Shown piece by piece: positions 1 to 7,270 of a DNA stretch of 32,870 nucleotides (positions within the stretch are counted from its first letter, which is position 1; each line of letters opens with the position of its first letter). Source of the stretch: Bacillota bacterium (lineage in GTDB: Bacteria; Bacillota; Clostridia; Acetivibrionales; DSM-1351). Position numbers and translations under genes: made by a program. The stretch spans positions 1 to 32,870 of the forward strand of contig JAEYNY010000020.1 in NCBI GenBank assembly GCA_023412275.1. Direction: 5' to 3'. Under the pieces are notes generated by a model. The model searched no databases, was not told where the DNA came from, and worked only from the letters and a program-made list of their open reading frames with translations.

Positions 1-32
1 ATAATAAGCTAGTCGCCGGTTGATTTTGATAT

Positions 33-121
33 GCCGAAGTGGCGGAACTGGCAGACGCACAGGACTTAAAATCCTGCGGGACTAACCTCCCGTACCGGTT
101 CGATTCCGGTCTTCGGCACCA
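33..121 (+). tRNA. tRNA-Leu (UAA)
   Basis: The seven-base acceptor stem GCCGAAG (33-39) pairs with CTTCGGC (111-117), followed by discriminator A and an encoded CCA (119-121). The anticodon loop CTTAAAA gives anticodon TAA at 67-69. A long class II variable arm (CGGGA...TCCCG) fits leucine. The repressor and tail cluster begin about 110 bases downstream, so this may be the old integration site, although no integrase or second attachment copy is seen. Confidence 0.97.
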
Positions 122-160
122 AATAAAGGATTGAGATATAATCTCAATCCTTTATTTATT
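121..160 (+). terminator. Intrinsic terminator after tRNA-Leu
   Basis: A perfect 17-bp stem (121-137 with 141-157) has a 3-base loop and a T-rich tail. It ends tRNA-Leu transcription. Because both flanks are A/T-rich, it could also stop minus-strand transcription coming from the repressor gene. Confidence 0.85.
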
Positions 161-229
161 TTCATTTTAGAAAAGCAAAACGAATTCGTACAATTTACAT
201 TATGTAAACAACGCTTAAATTTACACTTA

Positions 230-556
230 CTAGACTTTATTTTTTAAATAATTTGCATAATTAAATAATTCTTTTTTGGCTTCCTCATTAAGAGAAGCAT
301 ACACTTCTGTAAGCTCCTTTGTATTTAGCTCCGGCTGCTTTGTATCGGTTAGTCCTCCAAGCCAATCAAGGCTTACGTTGAATTTTTCGGAAATTAATAT
401 AGCCAGACTCATAGGGACATCTCTAGTTTCTTTTTCATTTTCTCCTTCATATCTATAAACTGAACTCCTATGAATACCAAGTATTTTTGCAAATTCATCA
501 ACTGAAAAACCCAGAGATGTTCTCAGCTCTTTTATTCTTTCATTGATAGATGTCAT
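230..556 (-). CDS. Cro/CI-type HTH repressor of the tail cluster
   Basis: This 108-aa DNA-binding protein begins MTSINERIKELRTSLG and has a Xre-family helix-turn-helix at about residues 5-65, with the recognition-helix region FAKILGIHRSSVYRYE. The ATG at 556-554 is chosen because a GGAGGG ribosome site lies just upstream; a longer open frame to 652 has no such site and would run through the promoter. The C-terminal tail is short and helical, and there is no S24/LexA-type peptidase domain, so RecA-driven self-cleavage is not expected. The gene is divergent from the tail operon, with GTTCCCAA repeats between them. By analogy with Xre repressors of PBSX and tailocins it probably represses the operon and itself; the exact operators are inferred. 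Confidence 0.85.
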   Translation of the reverse strand: MTSINERIKELRTSLGFSVDEFAKILGIHRSSVYRYEGENEKETRDVPMSLAILISEKFNVSLDWLGGLTDTKQPELNTKELTEVYASLNEEAKKELFNYANYLKNKV

Positions 557-589
557 TTTAAACCCTCCTGCATAAGTCGTAACAATTAT

Positions 590-618
590 ATTATACAACT
601 TTTGTTCCCAAATGCAAA
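590..618 (-). promoter_or_regulatory. Putative promoter of the repressor gene
   Basis: On the minus strand, TATAAT (595-590) lies about 16 bases downstream of TTGCAT (617-612). The spacer and -35 overlap the GTTCCCAAATGC repeat at 604-615, which is compatible with autorepression. Confidence 0.45.
604..615 (+). promoter_or_regulatory. Operator-like repeat O1 (GTTCCCAAATGC)
   Basis: This is the first of three same-orientation GTTCCCAA copies in the divergent control region. It lies inside the proposed repressor promoter. Its second half is degenerate compared with the full palindrome at 745-758. Confidence 0.5.
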
Positions 619-645
619 TTTTATTTTCCGTTTGGAGACTTTTTA

Positions 646-674
646 TTGACATTGGTAAATCAGGGTGATATTAT
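646..674 (+). promoter_or_regulatory. Sigma-A type promoter of the tail operon
   Basis: A perfect -35 TTGACA (646-651) is separated by 17 bases from TATTAT (669-674). Transcription would start near 681, at the second GTTCCCAA copy. It drives the regulator at 795 and, by read-through, probably the tail genes. Confidence 0.75.
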
Positions 675-680
675 TTTATT

Positions 681-690
681 GTTCCCAATA
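681..690 (+). promoter_or_regulatory. Operator-like repeat O2 (GTTCCCAATA)
   Basis: This copy of the GTTCCCAA motif sits at the predicted start site of the forward promoter, where a bound repressor would block initiation. Only one half-site is well conserved. Confidence 0.45.
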
Positions 691-743
691 AGAGACAATG
701 TTATATTGTGTACCTTTAATTATAGATTTGTTTTAATTAGCTT

Positions 744-759
744 GTTCCCAAATGGGAAT
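744..759 (+). promoter_or_regulatory. Operator-like palindrome O3 (TTCCCA-AA-TGGGAA)
   Basis: This is the best copy, a 6-bp perfect inverted repeat with a 2-base spacer at 745-758. It lies about 70 bases downstream of the forward promoter and 36 bases before the regulator ATG. It is probably the consensus site of the HTH repressor. Confidence 0.6.
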
Positions 760-794
760 AACGCATGGGTTAGATTATTAAAAAGGAGAGTAAT

Positions 795-1250
795 ATGGTA
801 AAAGAAGAATTAAGTCAGATAATTAAGCTAAAGAAAGAAATAAAGCAGCTAAATGAAAAACTTCAGGAATTGAGCTACGGAGACAACGAAACGATTGTAA
901 CTGACAAGGTAAGAGGCAGTATGGCACAGTTCCCCTATTTGCCAAGGTCCTTTACAATTACAGGACGAGAGGAAATGTCTGAGGAATGCATTAAGGAGAG
1001 GAATGAGATTGGAGTTCGAATAAGAATCAAAACACAGAGCCTTATGGAAAAAGTCAACAAGGCCTATGAATTTATAGAAAGTATTGAGGAAAGTACTTTA
1101 AGGCAGATAATGGTTTACCGCTACATAGACGGATTGACCTGGGAGCAGACCGGAGAATGTATGAGTTACTCATGGGAGACCGTAAGAAAAAAACATGATA
1201 AATTCCTAAAAACAATACCAACCAATACCAGTATATATGATGTAAAATAG
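795..1250 (+). CDS. Sigma-70 region 4-like phage/tailocin transcriptional regulator
   Basis: The protein has 151 aa, with a charged coiled-coil-like N-terminus (residues 1-30). Its C-terminus (about 100-142) resembles sigma region 4: LRQIMVYRYIDGLTWEQTG followed by WETVRKKHDKF, a helix-turn-helix. Similar proteins in phages and tailocins (ArpU/RinA/Xpf-like) switch on late genes. It has a good AAGGAG site and is the first gene of the operon, directly under the promoter and operators. An intrinsic terminator follows it at 1303-1332, so it may act as, or together with, the factor that gets transcription into the tail genes; that role is inferred. The precise family is uncertain. Confidence 0.7.
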   Translation: MVKEELSQIIKLKKEIKQLNEKLQELSYGDNETIVTDKVRGSMAQFPYLPRSFTITGREEMSEECIKERNEIGVRIRIKTQSLMEKVNKAYEFIESIEESTLRQIMVYRYIDGLTWEQTGECMSYSWETVRKKHDKFLKTIPTNTSIYDVK

Positions 1251-1302
1251 TATTTGTAAAAAGAGACAACAAAATATTTCAAAAGGAACTTGAAGTTGAA
1301 TG

Positions 1303-1333
1303 GGGAGCGGACAATATTCCGGCTCCTTTTTTG
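1303..1333 (+). terminator. Intrinsic terminator between regulator and tail genes
   Basis: GGAGC (1304-1308) pairs with GCTCC (1322-1326), extended by GGA/TCC, and is followed by six T residues. No promoter is visible between it and the next gene, so downstream expression needs read-through or antitermination. Confidence 0.7.
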
Positions 1334-1369
1334 TTGCCATAAATCAAAAGCTTGTGAGGAGGGATTTTT

Positions 1370-1792
1370 ATTCTTATTGAGGTAATTGATGCGATTGCAT
1401 CTAAACTAACCCGAGATTTCGGAAGTTCTATTGCAGTATATAAAGAAGAGGCAGAGCAGGTGCTAACAGCACCTTGCTTTTTTATTTCTCTTAACAATTT
1501 CAGCCAGAAGCAAATAACAGGAAAGAGGTACTACAGAGAGCAACGATTCACTATCAAGTACTGCCCCGCAACCGTAAACAAAAATACAGAGATTTGTCAG
1601 GTGGCAGACCGCCTCTATGATACTCTGGAATCCATTTTAATGGAAGCTGATTTGTTCAGAGGCTCCAAAATGAGCTGCGAGGTTGTTGAGGGGGTACTAC
1701 TTTTTTATGTGAATTACAATTTCTATGTTTATAAGGAAACACCGCCAGAGGAGCCTATGGAGAATATAGCTGTGGAAGGTGGACTTAAATAG
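1370..1792 (+). CDS. Tail terminator/completion protein, DUF6838-like (XkdJ position)
   Basis: About 140 aa, resembling the phage tail terminator family found directly before the sheath in PBSX-type clusters. It opens with an amphipathic helix (EVIDAIASKLTRDFG), then a PCFF motif and alternating strands, as is usual for the family. These proteins cap the top of the tail tube and sheath. The start is unusual. A strong GAGGAGGG site (1356-1363) is followed by no ATG, GTG or TTG in frame, and an in-frame TGA lies at 1355. The best-placed codon is ATT at 1370. A GTG at 1460 would delete the conserved N-terminal helix. The ATT start is inferred from the spacing and from the family's normal length of about 140 aa. 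Confidence 0.65.
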   Translation: MLIEVIDAIASKLTRDFGSSIAVYKEEAEQVLTAPCFFISLNNFSQKQITGKRYYREQRFTIKYCPATVNKNTEICQVADRLYDTLESILMEADLFRGSKMSCEVVEGVLLFYVNYNFYVYKETPPEEPMENIAVEGGLK

Positions 1793-1871
1793 GAGTAACA
1801 AGGCAACAACATCAGAAATACCAATCTTTTTAAAGGAACAGATTTATAAAATCTATTCTTTGAGAGGTTGA
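1779..1871 (+). CDS. Possible 30-aa small protein between tail terminator and sheath
   Basis: A GTG-started frame overlaps the previous gene by 14 bases and encodes a basic 30-residue peptide (MDLNRSNKATTSEIPIFLKE, then QIYKIYSLRG). It fills an otherwise empty gap of about 120 bases, where PBSX-like clusters often carry a tiny gene. The ribosome site is poor and I do not recognise a family, so it may be non-coding. Confidence 0.35.
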   Translation: MDLNRSNKATTSEIPIFLKEQIYKIYSLRG

Positions 1872-1913
1872 TAATTCAATAAAACAAAATTTTTGAAAGG
1901 AAAGGTGAATTAC

Positions 1914-3215
1914 ATGGCACTTGGAGGAGGAACTTTTTTAAAACAAAACAAGGTTTTACCCGGAAGCTACATTAATTTTGTAAGCACATCAAGGGCAACT
2001 GCAACAATTAGTGAAAGGGGGTATGCTGCAATGCCACTGGTTCTTGACTGGGGTGTTGACGGAGAGGTTTTCAAGGTTGAAGCAGACAGCTTTCAGAAAG
2101 ATTGCCTGAAGATTTTCGGCTATGACTTTAAGGATGAAAAGCTAAAAGGACTTAGAGATTTGTTCAGGCACATAAGAGCAGGATATTTCTTCAAGCTCAA
2201 TAAAGGACAGAAGGCAGCCTGTAAATATGCTACTGCAAAATATGCAGGAATCAGAGGAAATGATCTCAAAATTGTTATTACACAGCATAGTAACGATGTA
2301 AACAAATTTGATGTATTGACTTTTCTGGGGACAAACAGAGTAGATCTCCAAACGGTTTCAAGCATGGCTGAATTGATTCCCAATGATTTTGTTGATTTTA
2401 TTGTTGGTGAAATCGCATTAACAAGTGGAATACAACTAATTGGCGGAACCAACGGCGAAAATATTACCCTTGAGGACTACCAAGCATTTCTTGACAAGAT
2501 TGAGGCCTATTCCTTCAATACTCTTGGTTGTCTGGAAACATCGCCTGAGGTAACAGACTTGTTTGTTGAGTTCACAAAAAGAATGAGGGATGAAGCGGGT
2601 GTTAAATTCCAGACTGTCCTTTACAGAATGCCGGCTGATTATGAAGGTATTGTCAATGTTCAGAATGATGTTGCGGGAGATATTACTCCGTCAGCATTAG
2701 TTTACTGGGTGACAGGTATGTCAGCAGGCTGTCCTGTAAATAAGAGCAATACAAACAAGGTTTATGACGGAGAGTTTACTGTTAATGCTGATTTCAGACA
2801 AAGTGAACTTGAAGCTGCCGTTTCGGAGGGTAAATTTATACTCCACAGGGTTGGAGATGACATCCGTATATTGGAGGATATTAACAGTTATGTATCTTAC
2901 ACGGATGACAAAAATAGCGATTTCGGAGGAAATCAGACAATCAGGGTTCTTGATCAGATTGCAAACGACATTGCTGTTCTGTTTAATACTAAATACAACG
3001 GCAATGTTCCAAATGATGCAGCCGGAAGAATTTCCTTCTGGAATGACGTTGTAAAGCATCACCAGGAGCTTCAAAGCATAAGGGCCATTGAAAACTTTAA
3101 GCCTGAAGATGTTGTCATTGCAAAGGGAGACAGCAAAAGGGCAATTGTAATTCAGGATGCTGTCACCATTATGAATTCTATGGAACAGCTTTATATGACA
3201 ACGGTTGTACAATAA
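1914..3215 (+). CDS. xkdK: Contractile tail sheath protein (XkdK family)
   Basis: This 433-aa protein begins MALGGGTFLKQNKVLPGSYI, the typical N-terminus of the XkdK/gp18-like sheath family. It assembles around the tail tube and contracts to drive the tube through a target envelope. The ATG at 1914 follows GAAAGGAAAGGTG, while a longer in-frame start at 1893 lacks support. The length fits the family (about 430-470 aa). It is followed 15-21 bases later by the tube gene, the standard sheath-tube order. Its presence shows that the particle is contractile (R-type-like), not flexible. Confidence 0.95.
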   Translation: MALGGGTFLKQNKVLPGSYINFVSTSRATATISERGYAAMPLVLDWGVDGEVFKVEADSFQKDCLKIFGYDFKDEKLKGLRDLFRHIRAGYFFKLNKGQKAACKYATAKYAGIRGNDLKIVITQHSNDVNKFDVLTFLGTNRVDLQTVSSMAELIPNDFVDFIVGEIALTSGIQLIGGTNGENITLEDYQAFLDKIEAYSFNTLGCLETSPEVTDLFVEFTKRMRDEAGVKFQTVLYRMPADYEGIVNVQNDVAGDITPSALVYWVTGMSAGCPVNKSNTNKVYDGEFTVNADFRQSELEAAVSEGKFILHRVGDDIRILEDINSYVSYTDDKNSDFGGNQTIRVLDQIANDIAVLFNTKYNGNVPNDAAGRISFWNDVVKHHQELQSIRAIENFKPEDVVIAKGDSKRAIVIQDAVTIMNSMEQLYMTTVVQ

Positions 3216-3236
3216 TAAAAAAAGGAGCGGATGAAT

Positions 3237-3707
3237 ATGCAGACAATGAATGGAAAGGATGCTTTAAGTGCATCTTTGGCAGAATGCTACGTTACTATTG
3301 AGGATAAAAGATATAATTTTATGCAGGCTATAAACCTCGAAGCGAAGGTTGAAAAAACCAAGAGTGAAGTACCTATTCTAGGCAGAACCGGAAAGGGAAA
3401 CAAAGCTACGGGCTGGAAGGGAACCGGCTCTGCAACCTTCCATTACAACACCTCTATTTTCAGAGATTTGCTGGCAAGATACAAGGACACAGGAGAGGAT
3501 ATTTATTTTGATATTCAGGTAACAAATGAAGATTCAAGTTCTAGCGCAGGTAGGCAGACAGTTATTTTAAAGGGCTGCAATGTTGACGGAGGGATACTTA
3601 CAAAGTTTGATGCCGATGCAGAATATCTGGATGAAGACATGGACTTTACTTTTGAAGATTTTGAAATACATGAAAAATTCTCAGTACTTCCGGGAATGGA
3701 ATGTTAA
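3237..3707 (+). CDS. xkdM: Tail tube protein (XkdM family)
   Basis: This 156-aa protein has the DUF2001/XkdM pattern: an N-terminal MNGKDALSASLAECYVTIE segment, a central glycine-rich TGKGNKATGWKGTGSATFHY stretch and an acidic C-terminus. It forms the inner tube stacked from hexameric rings. I take the ATG at 3237 because AAGGAG lies 9 bases away; an ATG at 3231 is possible but only 3 bases from it. The gene sits between the sheath and the chaperone, as in PBSX. Confidence 0.93.
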   Translation: MQTMNGKDALSASLAECYVTIEDKRYNFMQAINLEAKVEKTKSEVPILGRTGKGNKATGWKGTGSATFHYNTSIFRDLLARYKDTGEDIYFDIQVTNEDSSSSAGRQTVILKGCNVDGGILTKFDADAEYLDEDMDFTFEDFEIHEKFSVLPGMEC

Positions 3708-3729
3708 ATAAAGAAAGGATATTACTAAT

Positions 3730-4158
3730 ATGAGCGGATTAAGTTCTTTTTTAAGGCAGAATGTATTAGACAATGAGAATGTAAAGTATATTGCATCAAA
3801 GAGGTTTGTAGATGAAAACGGGGCGCCCATAGAGTGGAAAATCTGCTCTATTACTTCGGAAGAGGATGAAGCCATAAGAAAGGCATGTACTCGAAAGGTG
3901 CAGATTCCGGGTAAGAAAAACCAGTATACTCCCGAAACCGACTATAATGCTTATCTTGGAAAGCTGGCTGCAAGATGTACCGTTTATCCTGATTTACATA
4001 ATGCGGAGCTGCAGAACAGCTATGGCTGTATGGGCGAAGATACTCTTCTTAAAACCATGCTCAAGCCTGGTGAATATGCTGATTATCTGGCTAAAATCCA
4101 AGAGGTTAACGGCTTTGACGTTACTATGGAAGACATGGTAGATGAAGCAAAAAACTAA
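3730..4158 (+). CDS. xkdN: Tail assembly chaperone, short form (XkdN-like, gpG analogue)
   Basis: This 142-aa zero-frame product resembles the XkdN family of tail assembly chaperones, which coat the tape measure during tail assembly and are absent from the mature particle. The N-terminal region carries VDENGAPIEWKICSI, followed by an acidic helical part. The frame ends AAA AAC TAA, exactly at a slippery heptamer, so a fraction of ribosomes should shift to make the longer form. An AGAAAGGA ribosome site precedes the ATG. Confidence 0.85.
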   Translation: MSGLSSFLRQNVLDNENVKYIASKRFVDENGAPIEWKICSITSEEDEAIRKACTRKVQIPGKKNQYTPETDYNAYLGKLAARCTVYPDLHNAELQNSYGCMGEDTLLKTMLKPGEYADYLAKIQEVNGFDVTMEDMVDEAKN

Positions 4159-4337
4159 TTAACGAAGGCGACGGCGATGCTAATATTGCATACTATTGCC
4201 TTCACAAATTTCATATAACACCCGGTGAGTTTTTGAAGCTTCCAAGAGAAGAAAGGGCCTTTATAACTGCGGCTATTCAGATTAAGATTGAAAACGATAA
4301 AAAGGAAATGAACAAAAACAAGCCAAAGAAGAAGTAA
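3730..4337 (+). CDS. Tail assembly chaperone, -1 frameshift product (gpGT analogue)
   Basis: A -1 shift at A AAA AAC (4149-4155) joins the 142-residue N-part to 60 more residues starting LINEGDGDANIAYYCLHKFH and ending in a lysine-rich tail. The total is 202 aa. The extension has no ribosome site or start of its own and begins precisely where the zero frame stops. G/GT-type frameshifting between tube and tape-measure genes is a conserved feature of tailed phages. The C-terminal part would bind tube subunits or the tape measure by analogy with lambda gpGT. Confidence 0.85.
4149..4203 (+). promoter_or_regulatory. Programmed -1 ribosomal frameshift signal
   Basis: The slippery heptamer A AAA AAC (4149-4155) is in the correct phase. 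An 8-base spacer is followed by GAAGGC (4164-4169) pairing with GCCTTC (4198-4203). An inner helix ATGC (4177-4180) pairs with GCAT (4188-4191) over a 7-base loop. Spacing and layout match classical -1 frameshift stimulators. Confidence 0.85.
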
Positions 4338-4341
4338 AAAT

Positions 4342-4655
4342 AAAAGGGGTTGTTGCAAAATTAACTTTATCCTGTTTAACCTGTACTAAGGAGTATAAAT
4401 TGTATCAATGGAAGCTTGGTTGAAGATATTTGCGGATGTTTATCGGCGAACACGGATATTTTACCGGAAAACCTTCACGATGAAGGTTTTAGCGACACAA
4501 TGAATCATGGAGGATGAATGTGAGCGACGGTAAAATATCCTATGCTGAGCCGTTATAAACTCTTGCAAATATCTTGGAAGCAATCATTGATACAATTTTA
4601 TACGGAAGTACAAAGGGCAAAACAAAAACTTTCAATTTTGTAAACATCCCCTTTT
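4342..4655. repeat. Long fold-back inverted repeat (about 310 bp) between chaperone and tape measure
   Basis: Nearly the whole 339-base gap is one imperfect palindrome. Paired blocks from outside in are AAAAGGGG (4342-4349) with CCCCTTTT (4648-4655), CAAAATT (4356-4362) with AATTTTG (4634-4640), and TGTAC (4382-4386) with GTACA (4607-4611). Next come 4397-4410 with 4585-4598 (14 bp perfect), AAGATATTTGC (4423-4433) with GCAAATATCTT (4565-4575), and CGGC (4444-4447) with GCCG (4549-4552). The innermost long helix is GGATATTTTACCG (4454-4466) with CGGTAAAATATCC (4528-4540). Inside it, one hairpin AAAACCTTC/GAAGGTTTT sits at about 4469-4490, and a GGAGG sequence lies in the remaining single-stranded part. 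The right arm ends about 20 bases before the tape-measure ATG. It could be a MITE-like insertion or a structured RNA; I see no clear target-site duplication. Confidence 0.8.
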
Positions 4656-4676
4656 TCATAAAGGTAGGTGATATAA

Positions 4677-6623
4677 ATGGCTACAGTAGCAAATTCACTA
4701 CAATTGATGGGTGGAACTACAACTGCATTAAGTACGGTGGTAAAGCCTGTGATAGAAATCATTGATAAAACTCAGGAGCTTCAGAATCAGCTAAAAAAAC
4801 CCTTTAATATGAGTGGATTCAGAGAAATTGCAAATGTGGCAAGAATAATAGCAAGGGAATTTTACGGAGTTCAAGGTCAAATCAAAGAGTCTATTGATTC
4901 TATTGGCGAATCTATTGAAAAATTAGAAAAGAAGTCCAAAGAATCGAAAAAGCTTTCTTTTTCTGACATGGTGGGAAAGGTTAAAGATTATTCATCTAAG
5001 ATTAAGGAAGGCATGGCAATGGTTGACAAATATTCAAATCAAAATGCCAGACTTTCACAGATGACTGATAAACGCCAAAGCACAGGTGAACTACAGCACC
5101 GGGTTTATTCTGCTGCCAATAATTCAAGAAGCGGTTATGACAGTACGGTTGCAACTGTAACAAAGCTTGGGCTATCAGCTAAAGGCAAATTTAAAGATAA
5201 TAATGAAATCCTTGGCTTTACTGAACTGATGAACAAGTCTTTTGCGGGAGCCGAGTCAGGTGAGGCAACAAAGAGCATTGATAAGATAACCGATGCAATG
5301 GTTTCAGGTAAGTTAAAGGGAGAAGACATGGCGTCTGTTTTCCAAAATGCACCTGCACTGGGGCAGGCAGTTTCAAAATATACTGGACAATCACAACAGC
5401 AGCTTATTGCTGGAAACGGTGTTTCAGCAGAAGTTTTGAAAAACTCCGTATTGAGTGCTTCAGACCAGATAAACGCAAAGTTTGCCACAATGCCGGTAAC
5501 CTTCCAACAGATAGGTACAACTATTAAGAATACGTTATTTGAAGCATTTATTCCTGTAATGGCAGCAATAGCAAATGCGGCTACGTGGGTTTATAACAAT
5601 TGGTCCACGGTTGCACCTATTTTCTGGGGGCTTGCTGCAGCAGTGGGTGCTTATGCAATCGGGCTTGGTATTTCGACTATAGCTACAACTATGCAGAAAA
5701 TAGCACAGGTTGGATTGAATTCATCTTTATTCTCATGTCCTCTGCTATTAATTGCTTTATTGATTGGTGTAGTTATAGGTTATATTTATAAATGGGTTCA
5801 GTCTGTGGGCGGAATTCATGTTGCCTGGCTGATTGTGGTCAATGCCATTCTCATATTATGGGATGCCCTGAAAATATCATTTTTAACAGGTGTTTACTGG
5901 GTTATTGACCTTTGGAATTTAATGATGGTGGGTATGAAGTCGGCAGGTGTTGGAATTCAGAATTTCATGGGAGATATGAAAGTGGGTGTACTTACCATTT
6001 TACAGAACATGGTAAATGGTGCAATTGATATTATCAATAAGTTTATTGGGTTACTGAATAATCTACCGGGAGTGTCCATCGACGCTATAAGTCATGTTAA
6101 CTTCGGAACACAGGCAAAAGTCCAGAATGAAGCCGAAAAGGCAGCCAGAGAGGCAGACTTGGAGCAGTATAAACAGAAAATGGATTCAATTAAGCAGCAG
6201 CATGATGCTGACATAGCTAAACGTACAGCAGAGGCGGATGCAGAAAGGCAAAAAAGAGAAGACAACATTGAGAATGCAAAGGCTCAGGCTGCTAAAAAGG
6301 ACAAATCAGCTTCAAATTTCAATGTACCCGGATACAAAACCGGAGGTATTGCAGATAGCGATACTAAAAATAATATAGCCAATACTGCTGCTAACACAGG
6401 TGCCATGAAGGATTCAATGCAAGTTTCCGAAGAGGACTTAAAGTACATGAGGGATATAGCCGAACAGGAGGTAGTAAATAAATTTACTACTGCGGAAATC
6501 AAGGTGGATATGACTAACCATAACAATATAAACAGTAACCTTGATTTGGACGGGATTGTTTCATATATGGAACAGAAGGTTTATGAAACAATGTCAGTAG
6601 CAGCAGAGGGGGTGTATAACTGA
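4677..6623 (+). CDS. Tail tape measure protein
   Basis: A 648-aa protein with an N-terminal helical part. A TP901-like tape-measure segment with MSGKLKGEDMASVFQNAPAL-type sequence lies near residue 215. A cluster of hydrophobic helices occupies about residues 290-430. A charged coiled coil (about 485-545) is rich in K, E, Q and A. The protein sets tail length and is ejected or forms the channel. At roughly 0.15 nm per residue this predicts a tail near 95-100 nm, which is an inference from the family rule. AGGTGAT precedes the ATG. The fold-back repeat ends directly upstream and may affect its translation. The stop overlaps the next ATG (TGATG). Confidence 0.88.
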   Translation: MATVANSLQLMGGTTTALSTVVKPVIEIIDKTQELQNQLKKPFNMSGFREIANVARIIAREFYGVQGQIKESIDSIGESIEKLEKKSKESKKLSFSDMVGKVKDYSSKIKEGMAMVDKYSNQNARLSQMTDKRQSTGELQHRVYSAANNSRSGYDSTVATVTKLGLSAKGKFKDNNEILGFTELMNKSFAGAESGEATKSIDKITDAMVSGKLKGEDMASVFQNAPALGQAVSKYTGQSQQQLIAGNGVSAEVLKNSVLSASDQINAKFATMPVTFQQIGTTIKNTLFEAFIPVMAAIANAATWVYNNWSTVAPIFWGLAAAVGAYAIGLGISTIATTMQKIAQVGLNSSLFSCPLLLIALLIGVVIGYIYKWVQSVGGIHVAWLIVVNAILILWDALKISFLTGVYWVIDLWNLMMVGMKSAGVGIQNFMGDMKVGVLTILQNMVNGAIDIINKFIGLLNNLPGVSIDAISHVNFGTQAKVQNEAEKAAREADLEQYKQKMDSIKQQHDADIAKRTAEADAERQKREDNIENAKAQAAKKDKSASNFNVPGYKTGGIADSDTKNNIANTAANTGAMKDSMQVSEEDLKYMRDIAEQEVVNKFTTAEIKVDMTNHNNINSNLDLDGIVSYMEQKVYETMSVAAEGVYN

Positions 6624-7270
6624 TGCCTTATAAGATCTGGCTAGGAGGGGTTCAGATGCCTGTTGCCCCTTCAAAATTTGAAACTAAAATCAAGAACCAG
6701 AATAAGACAGTTAGTCTGATTGACGGGAGTGAAGCAAGTATACTAAAGGCTCCGGGATTAACGGAGTTTTCCTTTGAATTGCTCATTCCTCAGGTGAATT
6801 ACCCTTTTGCTGACTACCCTGATAAGGAATTTGTAAATCCCAAATATTACCTGGACCACTTCAGCCATTTAAAAACGAATTGTAAACCATTTAAGCTGTA
6901 TATTGAAGAAGAGATATCCTTTAAGGACAAATTTGTTCGTAAAATAACAAATACTTGGGTTTCTCTTGAAGAGTACAGCATAACTGAGGATGCAGGAAAT
7001 GGTCTTGATTATACCGTGTCTATGACTCTCAAACAGTATAAGCAATGTATTGCACTAAAACATCCGGTTGAAGGCATTAAACCGGCAGGAGGCAGTAAGA
7101 AATCCACGCCTGTCAAACCTAAAACCTATAAAGTAAAAAAGGGCGACACCCTCTGGGCAATATGTAAAAAATATCTGGGTGACGGCTCGAAGTACCCTCA
7201 GATAGCCAAACTGAACGGAATCAAAAATCCCAACCTTATCAAAGTAGGGCAGGTGATTAAGCTTGGTTGA
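6623..7270 (+). CDS. xkdP: LysM-containing tail/baseplate protein (XkdP family)
   Basis: This 215-aa protein has an N-terminal XkdP-like domain (MPYKIWLGGVQMPVAPSKFE) and a C-terminal LysM motif at about residues 168-214 (YKVKKGDTLWAICKKYLGDG...). LysM domains bind glycan. In contractile tails this protein lies at the tube-baseplate interface. It is translationally coupled to the tape measure (1-base overlap) and overlaps the hub gene by 8 bases. Confidence 0.9.
   Translation: MPYKIWLGGVQMPVAPSKFETKIKNQNKTVSLIDGSEASILKAPGLTEFSFELLIPQVNYPFADYPDKEFVNPKYYLDHFSHLKTNCKPFKLYIEEEISFKDKFVRKITNTWVSLEEYSITEDAGNGLDYTVSMTLKQYKQCIALKHPVEGIKPAGGSKKSTPVKPKTYKVKKGDTLWAICKKYLGDGSKYPQIAKLNGIKNPNLIKVGQVIKLG

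Noticed and set aside
2721..3212. 163-aa minus-strand frame inside the sheath gene
   Set aside because: Shadow of the sheath coding region; no start context.
4342..4655. Retron msr/msd or group II intron remnant for the fold-back repeat
   Set aside because: No reverse transcriptase is in the window and no intron boundary or domain V signature could be recognised.
4574..4765. 63-aa frame upstream of and overlapping the tape measure
   Set aside because: It lies in the right arm of the fold-back repeat and enters the tape-measure gene in another frame; no ribosome site.
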